NCBI GenBank assembly: GCA_949045875.1
Contig: CARPYP010000010.1
Coordinates: 1-64,000 of the forward strand
Direction of reading: 5' to 3'
DNA: 64,000 nucleotides
Source: an uncultured Clostridia bacterium
Lineage (GTDB): Bacteria; Bacillota; Clostridia; TANB77; CAG-508
Shown: positions 37,121 to 48,319 of the stretch, in pieces
How positions within the stretch are numbered: the first letter of the stretch is position 1
How the letters are laid out: every line of letters begins with the position of its first letter
Notes under the pieces: model-generated
Seen by the model: the letters and a program-made list of their open reading frames with translations, nothing else
Told to the model about the DNA's origin: nothing
Database searches by the model: none
Program-made: the position numbers and the translations under genes

Positions 37121-37507
37121 TTAGGACTCTAACTGGTGTATAATTTCGTCTATTGGTATATAGTTTTTACACTTATCACATACAACTCCTACATCTTCTT
37201 TTGGCAAATCATCTTCTATTTCTTCATTTCCTTTTTCATAAGTTTCTCTATCAATTTTGCTAATAAAAAAACTATTTTCCTTTATAAAATTCTCTTTATC
37301 TTTTACATTTTCTTTTCCGTTTTCATCAATAATTTTTTCAATATATATAAATAATTCTTTTCTATTTTCTAAATCTTCTGTAAAAAAGTTTTCATCTTTT
37401 TTTACTACTTTTTGTAACATTTTGAATAGTGCCTCTGAATGACTTTCTGCACTAATTTGTATCTCTATTTCTTTTATTCTTTTAACTAAAAATTTATATT
37501 TTTTCAT
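37121..37507 (-). CDS. Hypothetical protein with zinc-finger-like tail
   Basis: 128 residues, highly charged, with a C-terminal CDKC pair (KEDVGVVCDKCKNYIPIDE). Its N-terminus resembles the small PcfM-like proteins (YKFLVKRIKEIEIQISAES). ATG behind GAAAGGACACG. Confidence 0.65.
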   Translation of the reverse strand: MKKYKFLVKRIKEIEIQISAESHSEALFKMLQKVVKKDENFFTEDLENRKELFIYIEKIIDENGKENVKDKENFIKENSFFISKIDRETYEKGNEEIEDDLPKEDVGVVCDKCKNYIPIDEIIHQLES

Positions 37508-37510
37508 AAC

Positions 37511-38467
37511 TTATCGTGTCCTTTCTTTTTCAATTTTTTTAATACCTTTTTTCAAACATAAGTATTCGTTTACATCTTTTCCATAAGCCATTGGTCTGTC
37601 AAAAACTTTATATTTTTTACTCAATACTTGCTGAAAAAAAGTGCTTGCATTTCTTCCTGCTAAATCTCTATCTAGGTGCAAATGTACTTCATTTACATTA
37701 GGATTTTTTTCTAAAAATTCTGTTAATGAAACTGGAATTTTTGTTTTTTCTAAATCATATTTTGAAGAATAAATCCCACCTAATGAGAGTAAATTTTCTT
37801 CTCTCCAGTTTCTATTTTCTGAACTTAAAAGAGTAGCAAATGATAATAAATCAATGCTACTTTCAAATAAATGAACTATATTATTTTCTTTCTCTGCTTT
37901 TATCTTAAACGAATATTTTTTGTTACTTCCTGTTGCCTCTCTCATAAATCTTTCTTGATTAGTTGCTCTGCAAAAAGCATAACTTGGAATTTTATTATTA
38001 TCATAGCCAATAAACACTACATTGTTTGTTCTTTCTTCTTGATAAAGCAACTTATTTTCAATGCAATATTGTATAATTTCTTTGTCTATTCCTCGACTCA
38101 ATAAATAGTTTATTGCTCTAGCATTATTACTTGCTTTTACTGGTATTTTTAATCTTCTTTCGTGATTTTTTTCTTCCTGTTCATACTTAACAGGAGCTTG
38201 TATTTTCATATTTCCTAATACAGTTTGTACTGCATTTATAAATGATAAATTTTTTACTATCATTAAATAATCTATTGCATTTTTTCCACCTACTCCTTTT
38301 GAAAACCAATACCACAAACCATTACTAATTTTTAAGCTATCGTGTTCCTTTGTTACAAAAGTATTTCTGCATACTGGTACTAACTGACTAGGCTCATAAT
38401 TTTTCAAATAAGTAAGTAGATCCACTTGTCTTGCTTGTGCAACTATTTCTGGTGCAATATATGGCAT
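37511..38467 (-). CDS. DUF3991/toprim-domain protein
   Basis: 318 residues. The N-terminus has a CHC2-like primase fragment (YLKNYEPSQLVPVCRNTFVTK, NGLWYWFSKGVGGKNAIDYL), followed by DUF3991 and a toprim domain with the acidic motif VHLHLDRDLAGRNAS near residue 265. It probably acts in DNA replication or priming after transfer. ATG behind GAAAGGTAGGTG. Confidence 0.85.
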   Translation of the reverse strand: MPYIAPEIVAQARQVDLLTYLKNYEPSQLVPVCRNTFVTKEHDSLKISNGLWYWFSKGVGGKNAIDYLMIVKNLSFINAVQTVLGNMKIQAPVKYEQEEKNHERRLKIPVKASNNARAINYLLSRGIDKEIIQYCIENKLLYQEERTNNVVFIGYDNNKIPSYAFCRATNQERFMREATGSNKKYSFKIKAEKENNIVHLFESSIDLLSFATLLSSENRNWREENLLSLGGIYSSKYDLEKTKIPVSLTEFLEKNPNVNEVHLHLDRDLAGRNASTFFQQVLSKKYKVFDRPMAYGKDVNEYLCLKKGIKKIEKERTR

Positions 38468-38475
38468 ATCTACAC

Positions 38476-38688
38476 CTACCTTTCCCTTTCTTTATGCTTT
38501 TTTTCTTTTATAACTTCGTCTTTGTATTCGCTAAATTCTGCCCCCATAAAGTTATCTTCATTTAATATATATTCTTCATTTTTATATCTATCTCGTGCAA
38601 TACTTATAGCGTCTTCTAATGAATCTGCTTTTATTTTAACAACTTTTTGTAAAGTTTCTTCTATTTCAATTTGATATACTTTTGACAT
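38476..38688 (-). CDS. DpnD/PcfM-family protein
   Basis: 70 residues starting YQIEIEETLQKVVKIKADSL, typical of the DpnD/PcfM family found in conjugative plasmids. Role unknown. Ends KERER, whose codons carry the ribosome binding site for the toprim gene. Confidence 0.8.
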   Translation of the reverse strand: MSKVYQIEIEETLQKVVKIKADSLEDAISIARDRYKNEEYILNEDNFMGAEFSEYKDEVIKEKKHKERER

Positions 38689-38693
38689 TGCTT

Positions 38694-39044
38694 TTACCTC
38701 TCTTTTTCTTTATTTTTATTTTTTAGTTGATTATATTCTTTGACAATATTTCCTAAACTATCTCCTACATTATCTTCTAAATATTCCCATATATTGCCGT
38801 CAGACTTCTCATATTTGTCATACAATTTTTCTAACAGATTATCGGTTTTTAGTAATACTTGTATTTGCTCTTTACTAAAAATTATTCCATCAATAATATC
38901 TCTTATTTGCTGTTTGATATTTATTTTATATGCTTGCTCTATAATTTCTTCTGGTGTATAGTTTTTTATTAGATTTTGTTTATAATTAAATAATTCTTGG
39001 TCAATTTTTTTCATTAACATTTCTTTTAAATCATCGTAGCTCAT
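38694..39044 (-). CDS. DUF3848-like protein
   Basis: About 116 residues with the DUF3848 pattern (FNYKQNLIKNYTPEEIIEQA, then a helical core with LLEKLYDKYEKSD). These proteins accompany the methylase/helicase in ICEs. The start at 39044 has GGAG eight bases before it; the ATG at 39050 is too close. Confidence 0.75.
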   Translation of the reverse strand: MSYDDLKEMLMKKIDQELFNYKQNLIKNYTPEEIIEQAYKINIKQQIRDIIDGIIFSKEQIQVLLKTDNLLEKLYDKYEKSDGNIWEYLEDNVGDSLGNIVKEYNQLKNKNKEKER

Positions 39045-39059
39045 ACGCATTTCTCCTTT

Positions 39060-39404
39060 CTAGTCATTATAAGGCAGTATATTTTTTTCCATATAACTTT
39101 TATATGGATCTTCTGAATTATAATAACTTTTTTCTTGTGAATAATATTCATTATTAACATCTGTATATTTTTTCATTGTTTCTTTTTCAATTTGTTTTAT
39201 TTTCTTTTGCTTTTGAACTTCTTTACGATTTTCAAGATCTAACTCTTGTAATTCTAATTGTAATCCTGCTGATTCATTTTTATATTTCCTTATTTCTAAT
39301 TTCTTTTTTTTGTATTTTAGTTCCAATTCTTCTAGCTCTTTGTTTGCTCTAGCAATTTTTATATTTAATTTTCCAATTTTTTCTGTTATATCTGCTCTTT
39401 GCAA
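39060..39404 (-). CDS. Coiled-coil hypothetical protein
   Basis: About 114 residues, nearly all a long coiled coil (LNIKIARANKELEELELKYK ...) with a Tyr/Asn-rich end. Start TTG at 39404 behind AAGGAAG; an in-frame GTG at 39413 is too close to it. Function unknown. Confidence 0.6.
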   Translation of the reverse strand: MQRADITEKIGKLNIKIARANKELEELELKYKKKKLEIRKYKNESAGLQLELQELDLENRKEVQKQKKIKQIEKETMKKYTDVNNEYYSQEKSYYNSEDPYKSYMEKNILPYND

Positions 39405-39470
39405 ACTTATCACTTCCTTTTATTCTAAATAATAAAAAAGAAAATACTAATTTCTTAATATCTTCTTTTT

Positions 39471-40427
39471 CTATCTTACATCTCTGTTCCTTTTTACTTT
39501 TCTTGACTTTTCTTTATCAAATAAATTTTGACTTTCTGTTATTTTCTCTGTTTTTATCAAATTACTTTTTTTATCAAAATAAACCATATCTTTAATTGTT
39601 CCATATTTTTGATGTTCTAAAATTTTATTATAAGTTTCTTTATCTTGTGTTCCTATAAATACCCTAGTAGCTCCACTATTTCTTGCAATATTTTTAAAAA
39701 ATCCATTTAGATTTTCTAATTTTTGATTAAACATTTTATTTGGAATATCTAATACTAATCTAATATTACATTTACTATCAGTTAATATTGCTGTTGAATA
39801 CTCTTTTTCATTTTGAATTTGTTTCAATAAAGCTACTAGCTCATCACGGCAAGAAATTTTAATATTATATAATGTATTTTGCTTTAACTTTTCTTCCATA
39901 TTTTCTAATGTATCTTTTTTTAAACTCTTTTCCTTTGGCATTAAAATTAAACCTTCTGAATTTTCTTCAATAATTGAATATTTATCTGTATTTCCTAACA
40001 CAATGTGTCCTAAAAATCCCTCTACATTAGCAACAAAATTACGAGTTATTTCCATATCTTCTTGCGAGGGTTTAGCTGAATTAGAAGAATGATTATGTGC
40101 CAAATAATAACCATCTGCACCTAATCTCTGTATTCTATTATTCATTTTTTCATAGGTTTTTATTGGATTGCGTTCAAATTTTTTTCCATTAGAAAAAAGG
40201 ATTACGGCGTCTGGTATTTTACTTGTAATAGCTTCTTGCCCTACTATTTTATTGTCTTTCATATAAAATACTCTAAATGTTTCATAACGAGAATCTCTAA
40301 ATATATCACATATATTTACAATATCTTTTGTTTTCTGTATTTTTGAATCACTTAAATCAATATACCCTCTATTATTAACAGTCATATTTTCTAATTTGTT
40401 ATAAATTACTTTTACATTGCTATTCAC
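39471..40427 (-). CDS. RadC-like JAB-domain protein
   Basis: 318 residues. The first half is a RadC-type JAB/MPN domain with the metal-binding motif AHNHSSNSAKPSQEDMEIT near residue 112 and an upstream conserved EAITSK. RadC-like proteins are frequent on mobile elements with unresolved function. The second half is unfamiliar. Start GTG behind GGAGTAAAAA. Confidence 0.82.
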   Translation of the reverse strand: MNSNVKVIYNKLENMTVNNRGYIDLSDSKIQKTKDIVNICDIFRDSRYETFRVFYMKDNKIVGQEAITSKIPDAVILFSNGKKFERNPIKTYEKMNNRIQRLGADGYYLAHNHSSNSAKPSQEDMEITRNFVANVEGFLGHIVLGNTDKYSIIEENSEGLILMPKEKSLKKDTLENMEEKLKQNTLYNIKISCRDELVALLKQIQNEKEYSTAILTDSKCNIRLVLDIPNKMFNQKLENLNGFFKNIARNSGATRVFIGTQDKETYNKILEHQKYGTIKDMVYFDKKSNLIKTEKITESQNLFDKEKSRKVKRNRDVR

Positions 40428-40461
40428 TTTTTACTCCTTTCTAGCAAAATTTTACAAAAAT

Positions 40462-40494
40462 ATAGAAGATACTAAAAACTTAATATCTTCTATA
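40462..40494 (-). terminator. Intra-operon hairpin
   Basis: Complementary arms ATAGAAGATA(CT) and (A)TATCTTCTAT before the RadC-like gene; a similar sequence recurs at 39446-39475. They may act as attenuators or mRNA stabilisers inside the operon. Confidence 0.45.
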
Positions 40495-40500
40495 CTATAA

Positions 40501-41148
40501 TTACAATAATCTCATCTGTTTTAGAAAAAGCAACATTTCTCTAGCTCCCAATTTAAAGTTTTCTATTGTTTCAATAGTATTTATATCTCCCTCTATTTCT
40601 AACATATCTAAAACAGCTTTTACTTCATCTTCTGTTAATTGTACTGCCTCTTTATCTTCAAAAATTGCTCTTATATTTGGATTATCTGCTTTTACTTTTT
40701 CTCTTTTAACTTCTAGCTCTTTATATTCTGCATTTTCTTTTAACATTCTTACTCTATTAGTATTTAAGTAATCGTAAAAATCATCTGAATATTCGTCAAA
40801 GAATACTGTTTTTGTTTCTATCTCTTTCTTTTCTTCTTTTACTTCTGTTTTTACTACTTCACTCATTCTTGCACAGTCATAAGCTCCTAATTTGTAATAC
40901 ATTTTGTTCCAGAAGTCATCATCATCTCCAGTAGATAATTCATACTTATTAAGTAAGTCTAGTATTTCTTTTTGTTTTTCTTCATCTGTAACTATTTCTT
41001 TGATTTTTTCTGTTAGCTTTTCTTCAATGGCTAACGATCCTAGTTCTTTTTTCTGTTTTGACATCTCCTTTAAAATTTTGTCTGCAAACTCATCTCCTTT
41101 CAACTCATACATTTCGTCTAAAATGTTTCTTTTGAAAAAATTTTTCAT
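40501..41148 (-). CDS. Acidic hypothetical protein
   Basis: 215 residues, very rich in Glu, Lys and Asp, with no recognised domain. ATG behind ATAGGAGG. It is encoded directly after the methylase/helicase gene and may assist it. Confidence 0.65.
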   Translation of the reverse strand: MKNFFKRNILDEMYELKGDEFADKILKEMSKQKKELGSLAIEEKLTEKIKEIVTDEEKQKEILDLLNKYELSTGDDDDFWNKMYYKLGAYDCARMSEVVKTEVKEEKKEIETKTVFFDEYSDDFYDYLNTNRVRMLKENAEYKELEVKREKVKADNPNIRAIFEDKEAVQLTEDEVKAVLDMLEIEGDINTIETIENFKLGAREMLLFLKQMRLL

Positions 41149-41243
41149 AATATATATACCTCCTATGGATATATATTATGTTAAGTTTGTATATTAAGGA
41201 AATGTGTAATATAAGAAATTTTTTCGTTTTTATATCTTTGATT

Positions 41244-44200
41244 TTATCTTACATATTCTCTGCTTTTATTTTTTGAATATTCTTCTATTTCTTCGTCTTC
41301 TTCATCATCAATATCTATTACTTCTTTTTCCTTTGTATCTCCTATTTTAAGCAATTTATTTACTTCTTTTAATCTTGCTAAACTTTCTTGTAATTCCTGT
41401 TCTTGTGCAAAAGGAATTGCTAGTGTTTCTTGTGCATTTTTACATTGTAATTCTAAATTTTGTAGTCTTTGCTCATTGTTTTCTAGCATTTTTTCCATTG
41501 ATTCTAAAACATTGTTGATACGGGTTATTACACCTATTTTATCGTTTCCCAATGTTGCCCTATAAGTCTGTATATTTTTTAATGCTACTTGAAATACTTT
41601 CTCAAATGTATTGAACTCTAAATACATTTTAAATCCTCTATAATCTCCTATATATACTCCTTTTGTATCTTTTACACTTTTACATAGTTCTAGTATTTTT
41701 TCGCCTGCTTTTGCTCTTTCATTATATACTTGTTCATTTATTTTCATAGGAGAAAAATTATCTTCATTTATAATTGTATTTTCCTTTAAGTATTTATCAT
41801 CTTGTTTTAGATTTTCTATTGTTTCGTTGCATTCTTTTATTTCTTGTGGGTATTTCCTATTTACCATTTCTTCTAAATCGTATTTTTGGCTCAAATAACT
41901 TTGTTTTAGCATTTTTAGTTTTGTTGTTTTTGCCTCTAACTCTGTTTTTTCTTTAATGTGTTCATTTCCGTGTTGCTAGTGCTTTTATTTCTGCATAGTC
42001 TAATGCTCTTTCGTCTATATCTTCCATACTTCTTATAGGTGTTTTAGAAGTCATAATTTGACTTGTAAATGTCTGCTTTTGCTCTATTAACTGATACATA
42101 TATGCGTCAAATGTTCCTTGCGTTACATAGTTATAAATATGAACTAACTCATTCATATTTCCTTGTCTTACTGCTCTACCTATTCTTTGTATTAAGTTAG
42201 CACTTGTCCACGGACAGTCTAAATTATGAAGTGCTATAATTCTATCTTGCACATTCGTTCCTGCTCCCATTTTAAAAGTGCTACCCATTAAAACTCTTAT
42301 TTCTCCACTACGCACTTTGTCAAACAATTCTTCTTTTTTTGCCTCTGATGTTGCCTCGTGAATAAATGCAATTTCGTTTTCTGGTATTCCCTGCTCAATT
42401 AGTTTTCTTTTCATATCTGTATATACATCTGTAAACTCTCTTTCTTTGCATTTCCATATACCATTTACTAATTCCATTTCATAAGGGTTATCATCTGCAC
42501 CTAATGACTTTGGTGTAGATAAATCACAAAATACAAGCTGTGTAGACTTTTTGTCTTTTGTTTTTTCCCATATTTCATATACATTTTTAACACAAGTATT
42601 TACTTTGCTGTTTTCATCATCTGGTAGCTGACTATTTATAAGTCTTTGGTCTAGTGCTAGTTTTCTTCCCTCGTTTGTAATCGCTAACATATTGTCTTCC
42701 CAGACTTTAACTACACCTGCTCTAATTTTCTCTGCTCTTTCTCCTAAATCTGCCACCATATCTTTTTGTATTTGTGTTGCATTTACTGCTACATTATGCT
42801 TTTCAACTTCTGGTGTTGGCAATTTTAATGTTTCTGCTGTTTGAATATCTGCCACTTCACGAAACATTGTCATTAGCTCTGGTATATTATGAAATTTTGC
42901 AAATCTTGTCTTTATTTGGAACTTATCTCCCTCTGGTGCTAATGTCATTGCTGTAACAGTTTCTCCAAATGTACTTGCCCAACTATCAAAATGTTGTAAG
43001 TGATTTTTTACTAATGTATTGTACTGCAAGTATCTCTGCATTGTATATAACTCTGACATACTATTGCTAACTGGTGTTCCTGTGGCAAACACAACACCTT
43101 TTCCTCCGTGTTATTTCATCCATATACTGACATTTCATAAACATATCGGAACTTTTTTGTGCGTCCCCACTTTGAACTCCTGCAATTTTTTTCATTTTAC
43201 TTTGTAAAAATAGGTTTTTATAATAATGTGCCTCGTCTACAAATAGTCTATCAACTCCGTAGCTGTTCAAATGTAATTACATCATCTTTTTTATCTGCAT
43301 TGTTTAGCTTTTCTAACTTTGCCTCTAGTGCTTTTTTTGTTCTTTCTAGTTCTCTTATTGTAAATTTTTCGCCTTCCATTGCTTTTGTTTCTTCTATGCC
43401 CTCTATTATTTCTTCTATTTGAGATTCTAAAAAATATCTCTGTCTTTCTACTGACATAGGTATTTTTTCAAATTGACTGTGTCCTATCAAAATAGCGTCA
43501 AAATCTCCTGTCGCTATTTTAGACACAAATTTTTTTCTATTGTTTTTTGAAAAGTCTTTCTTTGTTGTTACTAAAATGTTTGCTGATGGGTATAATTGTA
43601 GGAACTCATTTGAAAATTGTTCAACGATATGGTTTGGAACTACAAAAATACTTTTATTACATAGTCCTAATCGTTTACTTTCCATTGCACTTGCTACCAT
43701 TTCAAAAGTTTTTCCGAGCTCCGTACCTCGTGAGCAAGTAAAGTATTTCCATTATATAATATTCTTGCAATGGCATTAACTTGATGTTCTCGTAATTTTA
43801 TTTCTGGATTCATTCCATAAAATTTTAGATAACTTCCATCATATTGTCTATTTCTTATACTATTAAACTTTTCATTATATAATTTTACTAACTTTTCTCG
43901 TCTGTCTGGATCTTTAAAAATCCATTCTTCAAACTTCATTCTAATTTCATCTTGTTTTGCTTGTGCTATTGCTGTTTGCTGTTTATCTATAACGCTTTTT
44001 TCATCATCTGTTCCAACATTTATCTTTTTGTATATTTTTATATCGTTTAGATTTAAGGTAGTTTCAATTATTTTATATGCACTTGCTTTTTTTACACCAT
44101 AAGTCTTTGTTGCTTTAACTCCTTTGTCTACTGATTTTCCTGTAACATTCCAAGCTCCTGTAAATTCAGAGTAATGAACTTGTATCTTTTTCTTGTCCCA

Positions 44201-47200
44201 ATAATCTGTATCTAACAATTCATATATAAACTGTTCTATATATTCTGGTGGTATCCAAGTAGCTCCTAATTTTACAGCTATTTCACTTGCTTTTATATCT
44301 TCTGGTATTACTTTCTCTAGCTCTCTAACATTTACTTCAAATTCTGGGTTTGCCTCTGCAATTCTTCTTGCAATATTAAGTTTTTCTCTTACATTTCCAG
44401 ATAAATACTCATCTGCTGTTACATACTTTTTTTCTTCAGCAGGTGTATCTGGTATTCTAAATATTTGTCCCTCTAACTCTTTGACAAGTTTGTCTTCTGT
44501 TTTATCTGTAATAGACTGCATATATTCCATATCGACTTTTGCTTTTTCTGTTAGAGAAACAATAAGTGCCTCATTGCTTGTGTCTACCTTTGTTATTTCC
44601 TTTTTAGCTTTTATTGTTTTCTTTGAAAACATATCTGCTTTTCTTTGAAAATTACCTTTTGAATCGGTTATTTCTAACGAACACAATAAATAATAGCTAC
44701 TATCTTCGGAAAAGGCTTGATTATTTCCTCTGCTGTTTATTCTTCCATACTTCTTTACAAAATTATCGTATAACCTATTTAATCTTTCCTGTTCTATTTT
44801 TATTTCATTGTCGCTACTATCATCAACTTGTAAGTCTATAAGCTTTCTGGTGAAATCTCGTATTTCTACCATACCTTTTATTCTGTTTTGTGTTGTTTCT
44901 GGCAAGTCTTTTTCAAACATTCTACTGTTTTCTCTATAATATACTTTGCCATCAATAACAGTATAGGAATAATTTTTTACTGTCGGATCTGCCTGTATAG
45001 ATTTTTCTTCATCTCCTATTAGCTCGTCTAAATCGTATTCTTCTATTTCTGATTCTATATTTGAAATAGCATTAGATAGCATATAATCTAAATCGCTACC
45101 CTCTATCATTTTACACTCTGTTCGTTCTCCTCCATATTGTGAACTTTCCTTTGTCATTGTTCCCATTATCATATTAGGATTATCGACAAAATATTTATTC
45201 ATTCTTATTCCATTTTCAGTTGTGTCAAGATTTACCCAGTCATCTTCTATATCTGTGATTTTATCTCTTTTCTTTAAGAATATAATGTCTGATGTTACTT
45301 CTGTTCCTGCATTACTTTTGAATGTATTGTCTGGTAGTCTTATTGCTCCAATAAGTTCTGCTCGCTGTGATATATACTTTCTAACACTACTATTTTCTTT
45401 GTCCATTGTTCCTTTACTTGTAACAAGTGCTATTATTCCTCCGTGGGCGAACTTTGTCGATTGTCTTTGCAAAAAAGTAATCATGCAATACAAATTTATT
45501 TTTGTTATATCTTCTATCATTAGGCTTTATCATATTATCAAATGGCACATTTCCTATTGCAACATCAAAAAAGTTGTCTGGCATATTGGTTTTTTCAAAA
45601 GGTTGTATTGCAATAGTGGACTTTTGGTATAATTGCTGTGCTATTCTTCCAGAAATGCTATCTACTTCTACTCCATACATTTTACAACTGTCATTTAATT
45701 CTTCTGGTAGCATTCCTAAAAAGTTACCTACACCGACAAGATGGCTCTAATATATTTGCTTGTTTTAGTCCCATATTTTGCAATGCTTTATATATATTTC
45801 TTATAACAACTGGTGGTGTATAGTATGCTGTTACACTTGAAGCTCTTGCGTCTTTGTATTCATCTTCAGTAAGTAGTTCTTTTAATTCTGCATACTCACT
45901 TGCCCAACTATCGTTTTTATCTTCAAATGCTGATTTTAAGCCACCCCATCCAACATATTTTGAAAGTATTATTTGTTCTTCTGGTGTTGCATATCTATTT
46001 TGTTCTTCGCATAATTTTAATACTTTTATAGCCTCTACATTGTTTCTATATTTTTCTTTTGCTGTTCCTACACCTAGATTATCGTCTGTAATTCTAAAAT
46101 TGTTTCTTTCTTCAGTAGGTATTTCAGGGTGCAAGTCAAAATACTCAATATTTCTGTTCTTTTTGATTAGCTTTTCTGCTATAATTTCCTGTTCTTTTGT
46201 ATCTTCTATTTGTTCTTCTTGCTTTTCTTCTTTTGGCTGTTCTTGTTGTTTCTCAAAGTTTTCTGCTAATACTTGTGCTAAATGCCTAAAATAATCTACT
46301 ACATCTCCATTATAAAAGTCTATTTTGACTATCATATCTTTTATTCCTGCTTGTTCTTCTGGTGTAGTAGCTTTTATATTAGCAATGATATTTCCAATTT
46401 CAAAATAATGTGTATTATCTTCTGTTTTTATTTCAATAACCTGTTCTAAATCAATTCCTTTTTCTTCTATAAATGTATCTAGCCACTTATTGAAAGCACT
46501 TTCTACTTTTTCTTCTGTTTCTGGTACTTCTCTATCTTTTAAGTAATCATTCATAGGATTTTCAGCAACTTTTTCTAGTATATCTTTTATAGCTACTGTT
46601 CTTTGATCCAATGGGAATTGATTATCATACATTGTTATTATTTGATTATCTATATTTGAAATAGTAAATTCTTGAAATCCTATATAGATAATATCGCCTA
46701 CCATAAATGTATAATTGCCTTTGTCATCTTCTGTATTTGTTGTTTCTCCATCAAAAAAAGAAGTATTGTCTACTTCCTTTTCATTATCTTGTTCTTCTAA
46801 TTGTAAATTACTTCCCTTATTGCTGTCTGTTCTGCTGTTGCTTGAATGTTGTTCATCTGACCTATCCATTCCATTTGGTTGGTTGCTTTCATTTCCTCTG
46901 TTATTCCATACTGTTGTTTCATCTTCTCTACTTCCTGTACTATTCTGTTTACTACTGTTTCCTGTATTATCATTAGGTGTTGCGTTAGTTTGTTGCTGGC
47001 TAGTAGCATTGTGTAAGTTCCCCTCTTGTTCTCTTTTAGGTACTTCAATCTCATTTTGGCGAACTTGCCTAGATTTACTTTCTTGTTTGTTCTCTCTATC
47101 GTTAAGTCTGGTATTAGATAATTTCCTTTCATTGTGTAAGTTAGATTCATTCTCAACACTTCCTTTCTCATTTTCTTTATTGTAAATGCTTTGTTTTATT

Positions 47201-47994
47201 TTTTCCAATGTGTGATTTTTCTTTTTTTCTTGTTTTTGCACATTTATTACTGTCTTTGAAACTTCTAGCAAAATTTCTTTTGAAAAATCCCTAGTTGCTG
47301 TTCCAAGTATAGACATTGTTTCAAAAGTGTTAAACTTTTCTATTCCAGAAAAACAGTCTTTTGGAATATAATCATTGACATCTAACCCACATCTTGACAT
47401 TGTTAAACCTATTGTACTATATAACAGTAATTCTAAAAATGTATTTTCTAATTGTTCACTATTTAATTTTTCCAACTCACTATTAGCTGTTACAGATTTT
47501 AATTCTTCTAAATAGTCTTGCATATTATCTACTACACGATTATATACTGTTGATATTATTGCAAGTGGCAAACTACTTTTATCTTCCATTGTTCCGAATT
47601 TATCTTCTAATGCCTCTATAATATCATTTGTGTATTTTTCTTCTGCTTGCCATAGTTTGAATTTTCTGCCGTAAACATCACTATTTGTGTCTGATACATC
47701 AAAAACAAATCGTAACCCTAATTCGCCCTCTTTTTCTGTGATTAAAGCTATTCCTTTTGAGCCTTTATTGATCCACCTTTTTAGTTTTTTATTCCATATC
47801 GTTGTTTCTGCACAGGCTACTGCGTCTGGTCTTTGTGCATATATCAATATTTGTTCATCAAACCTATATTTATAATTAAAACTTGCTCTTTTTAAAAACG
47901 AAATCCAGTTGTCTGCATTTTTTCCTACATTTAATGTTGTTTCAAAGTATAATTCTGTTATTTGTTTTTCTTTTCTGGTTAGTTCTTTTGCCAA
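41244..47994 (-). CDS. Giant N6-DNA-methylase/SNF2-type helicase, seven +1 frameshifts
   Basis: These huge ICE proteins combine a DNA methyltransferase and a superfamily 2 helicase, probably shielding transferred DNA. Skipping seven Cs (45735, 45443, 43723, 43716, 43259, 43108, 41970) yields 2247 residues starting at TTG behind GGAGGG. Restored motifs: methylase motif I LEPSCGVGNFLG near residue 753, motif IV DVAIGNVPFDN, RPGGIIALVTSKG, Walker A EVGAGKTFEMV near 1425, DEAH in LFVDEAHYYKN near 1590, ITGGKGVVFATGTP, QRIGRAVRQGN, and ALATGNEHIKEKTE leading into a coiled tail. Read in the zero frame it breaks into seven pieces. Residues about 270-430 are low-complexity, rich in Asn, Gln and Glu. 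Confidence 0.92.
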
Positions 47995-48033
47995 TTCTCT
48001 CCCTCCTCTCGTTTTTAATTTTTTTATTATTTA

Positions 48034-48252
48034 TTACTCTATTTCTTCGCCTAAAAATAAGAATAATGCTTTTTTATTTTTCCTTATTGCTTTTCTTAAA
48101 CTTATCAATGTTTTTATATCTGTTATTGTATAGTTAGGCATTTTTTCTAAATCTTCAAATTGCATATTAAGTATTGCTTTTTCTGTATTTATTCCTATTT
48201 CAGCTAGTCTTTCTATCATCTTTTGTATTTGAGCTATATTGTACTTTGCCAT
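48034..48252 (-). CDS. Small hypothetical protein
   Basis: 72 residues, helical (IAQIQKMIERLAEIGINTEKAI), possibly with an HTH-like fold. ATG behind AAGGAGTG. It lies between the adhesin terminator and the methylase/helicase gene. Family not recognised. Confidence 0.6.
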   Translation of the reverse strand: MAKYNIAQIQKMIERLAEIGINTEKAILNMQFEDLEKMPNYTITDIKTLISLRKAIRKNKKALFLFLGEEIE

Positions 48253-48275
48253 TTTTCACTCCTTTTTTAAGCAAT

Positions 48276-48302
48276 AATGGTGGCTATTCATTGGCCACCA
48301 TT
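48276..48302 (-). terminator. Terminator after the adhesin gene
   Basis: Arms AATGGTGGC and GCCACCATT just past the true (shifted) adhesin stop at 48320, with flanking GCAA/TTGC extending the stem. It probably lowers read-through into downstream transfer genes. Confidence 0.7.
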
Positions 48303-48319
48303 TTGCTTATATGATTTTT

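Noticed and set aside
46797..47171. Frames inside the methylase/helicase low-complexity region on both strands
   Set aside because: They are shadows of the Asn/Gln/Glu-rich part of the large gene.
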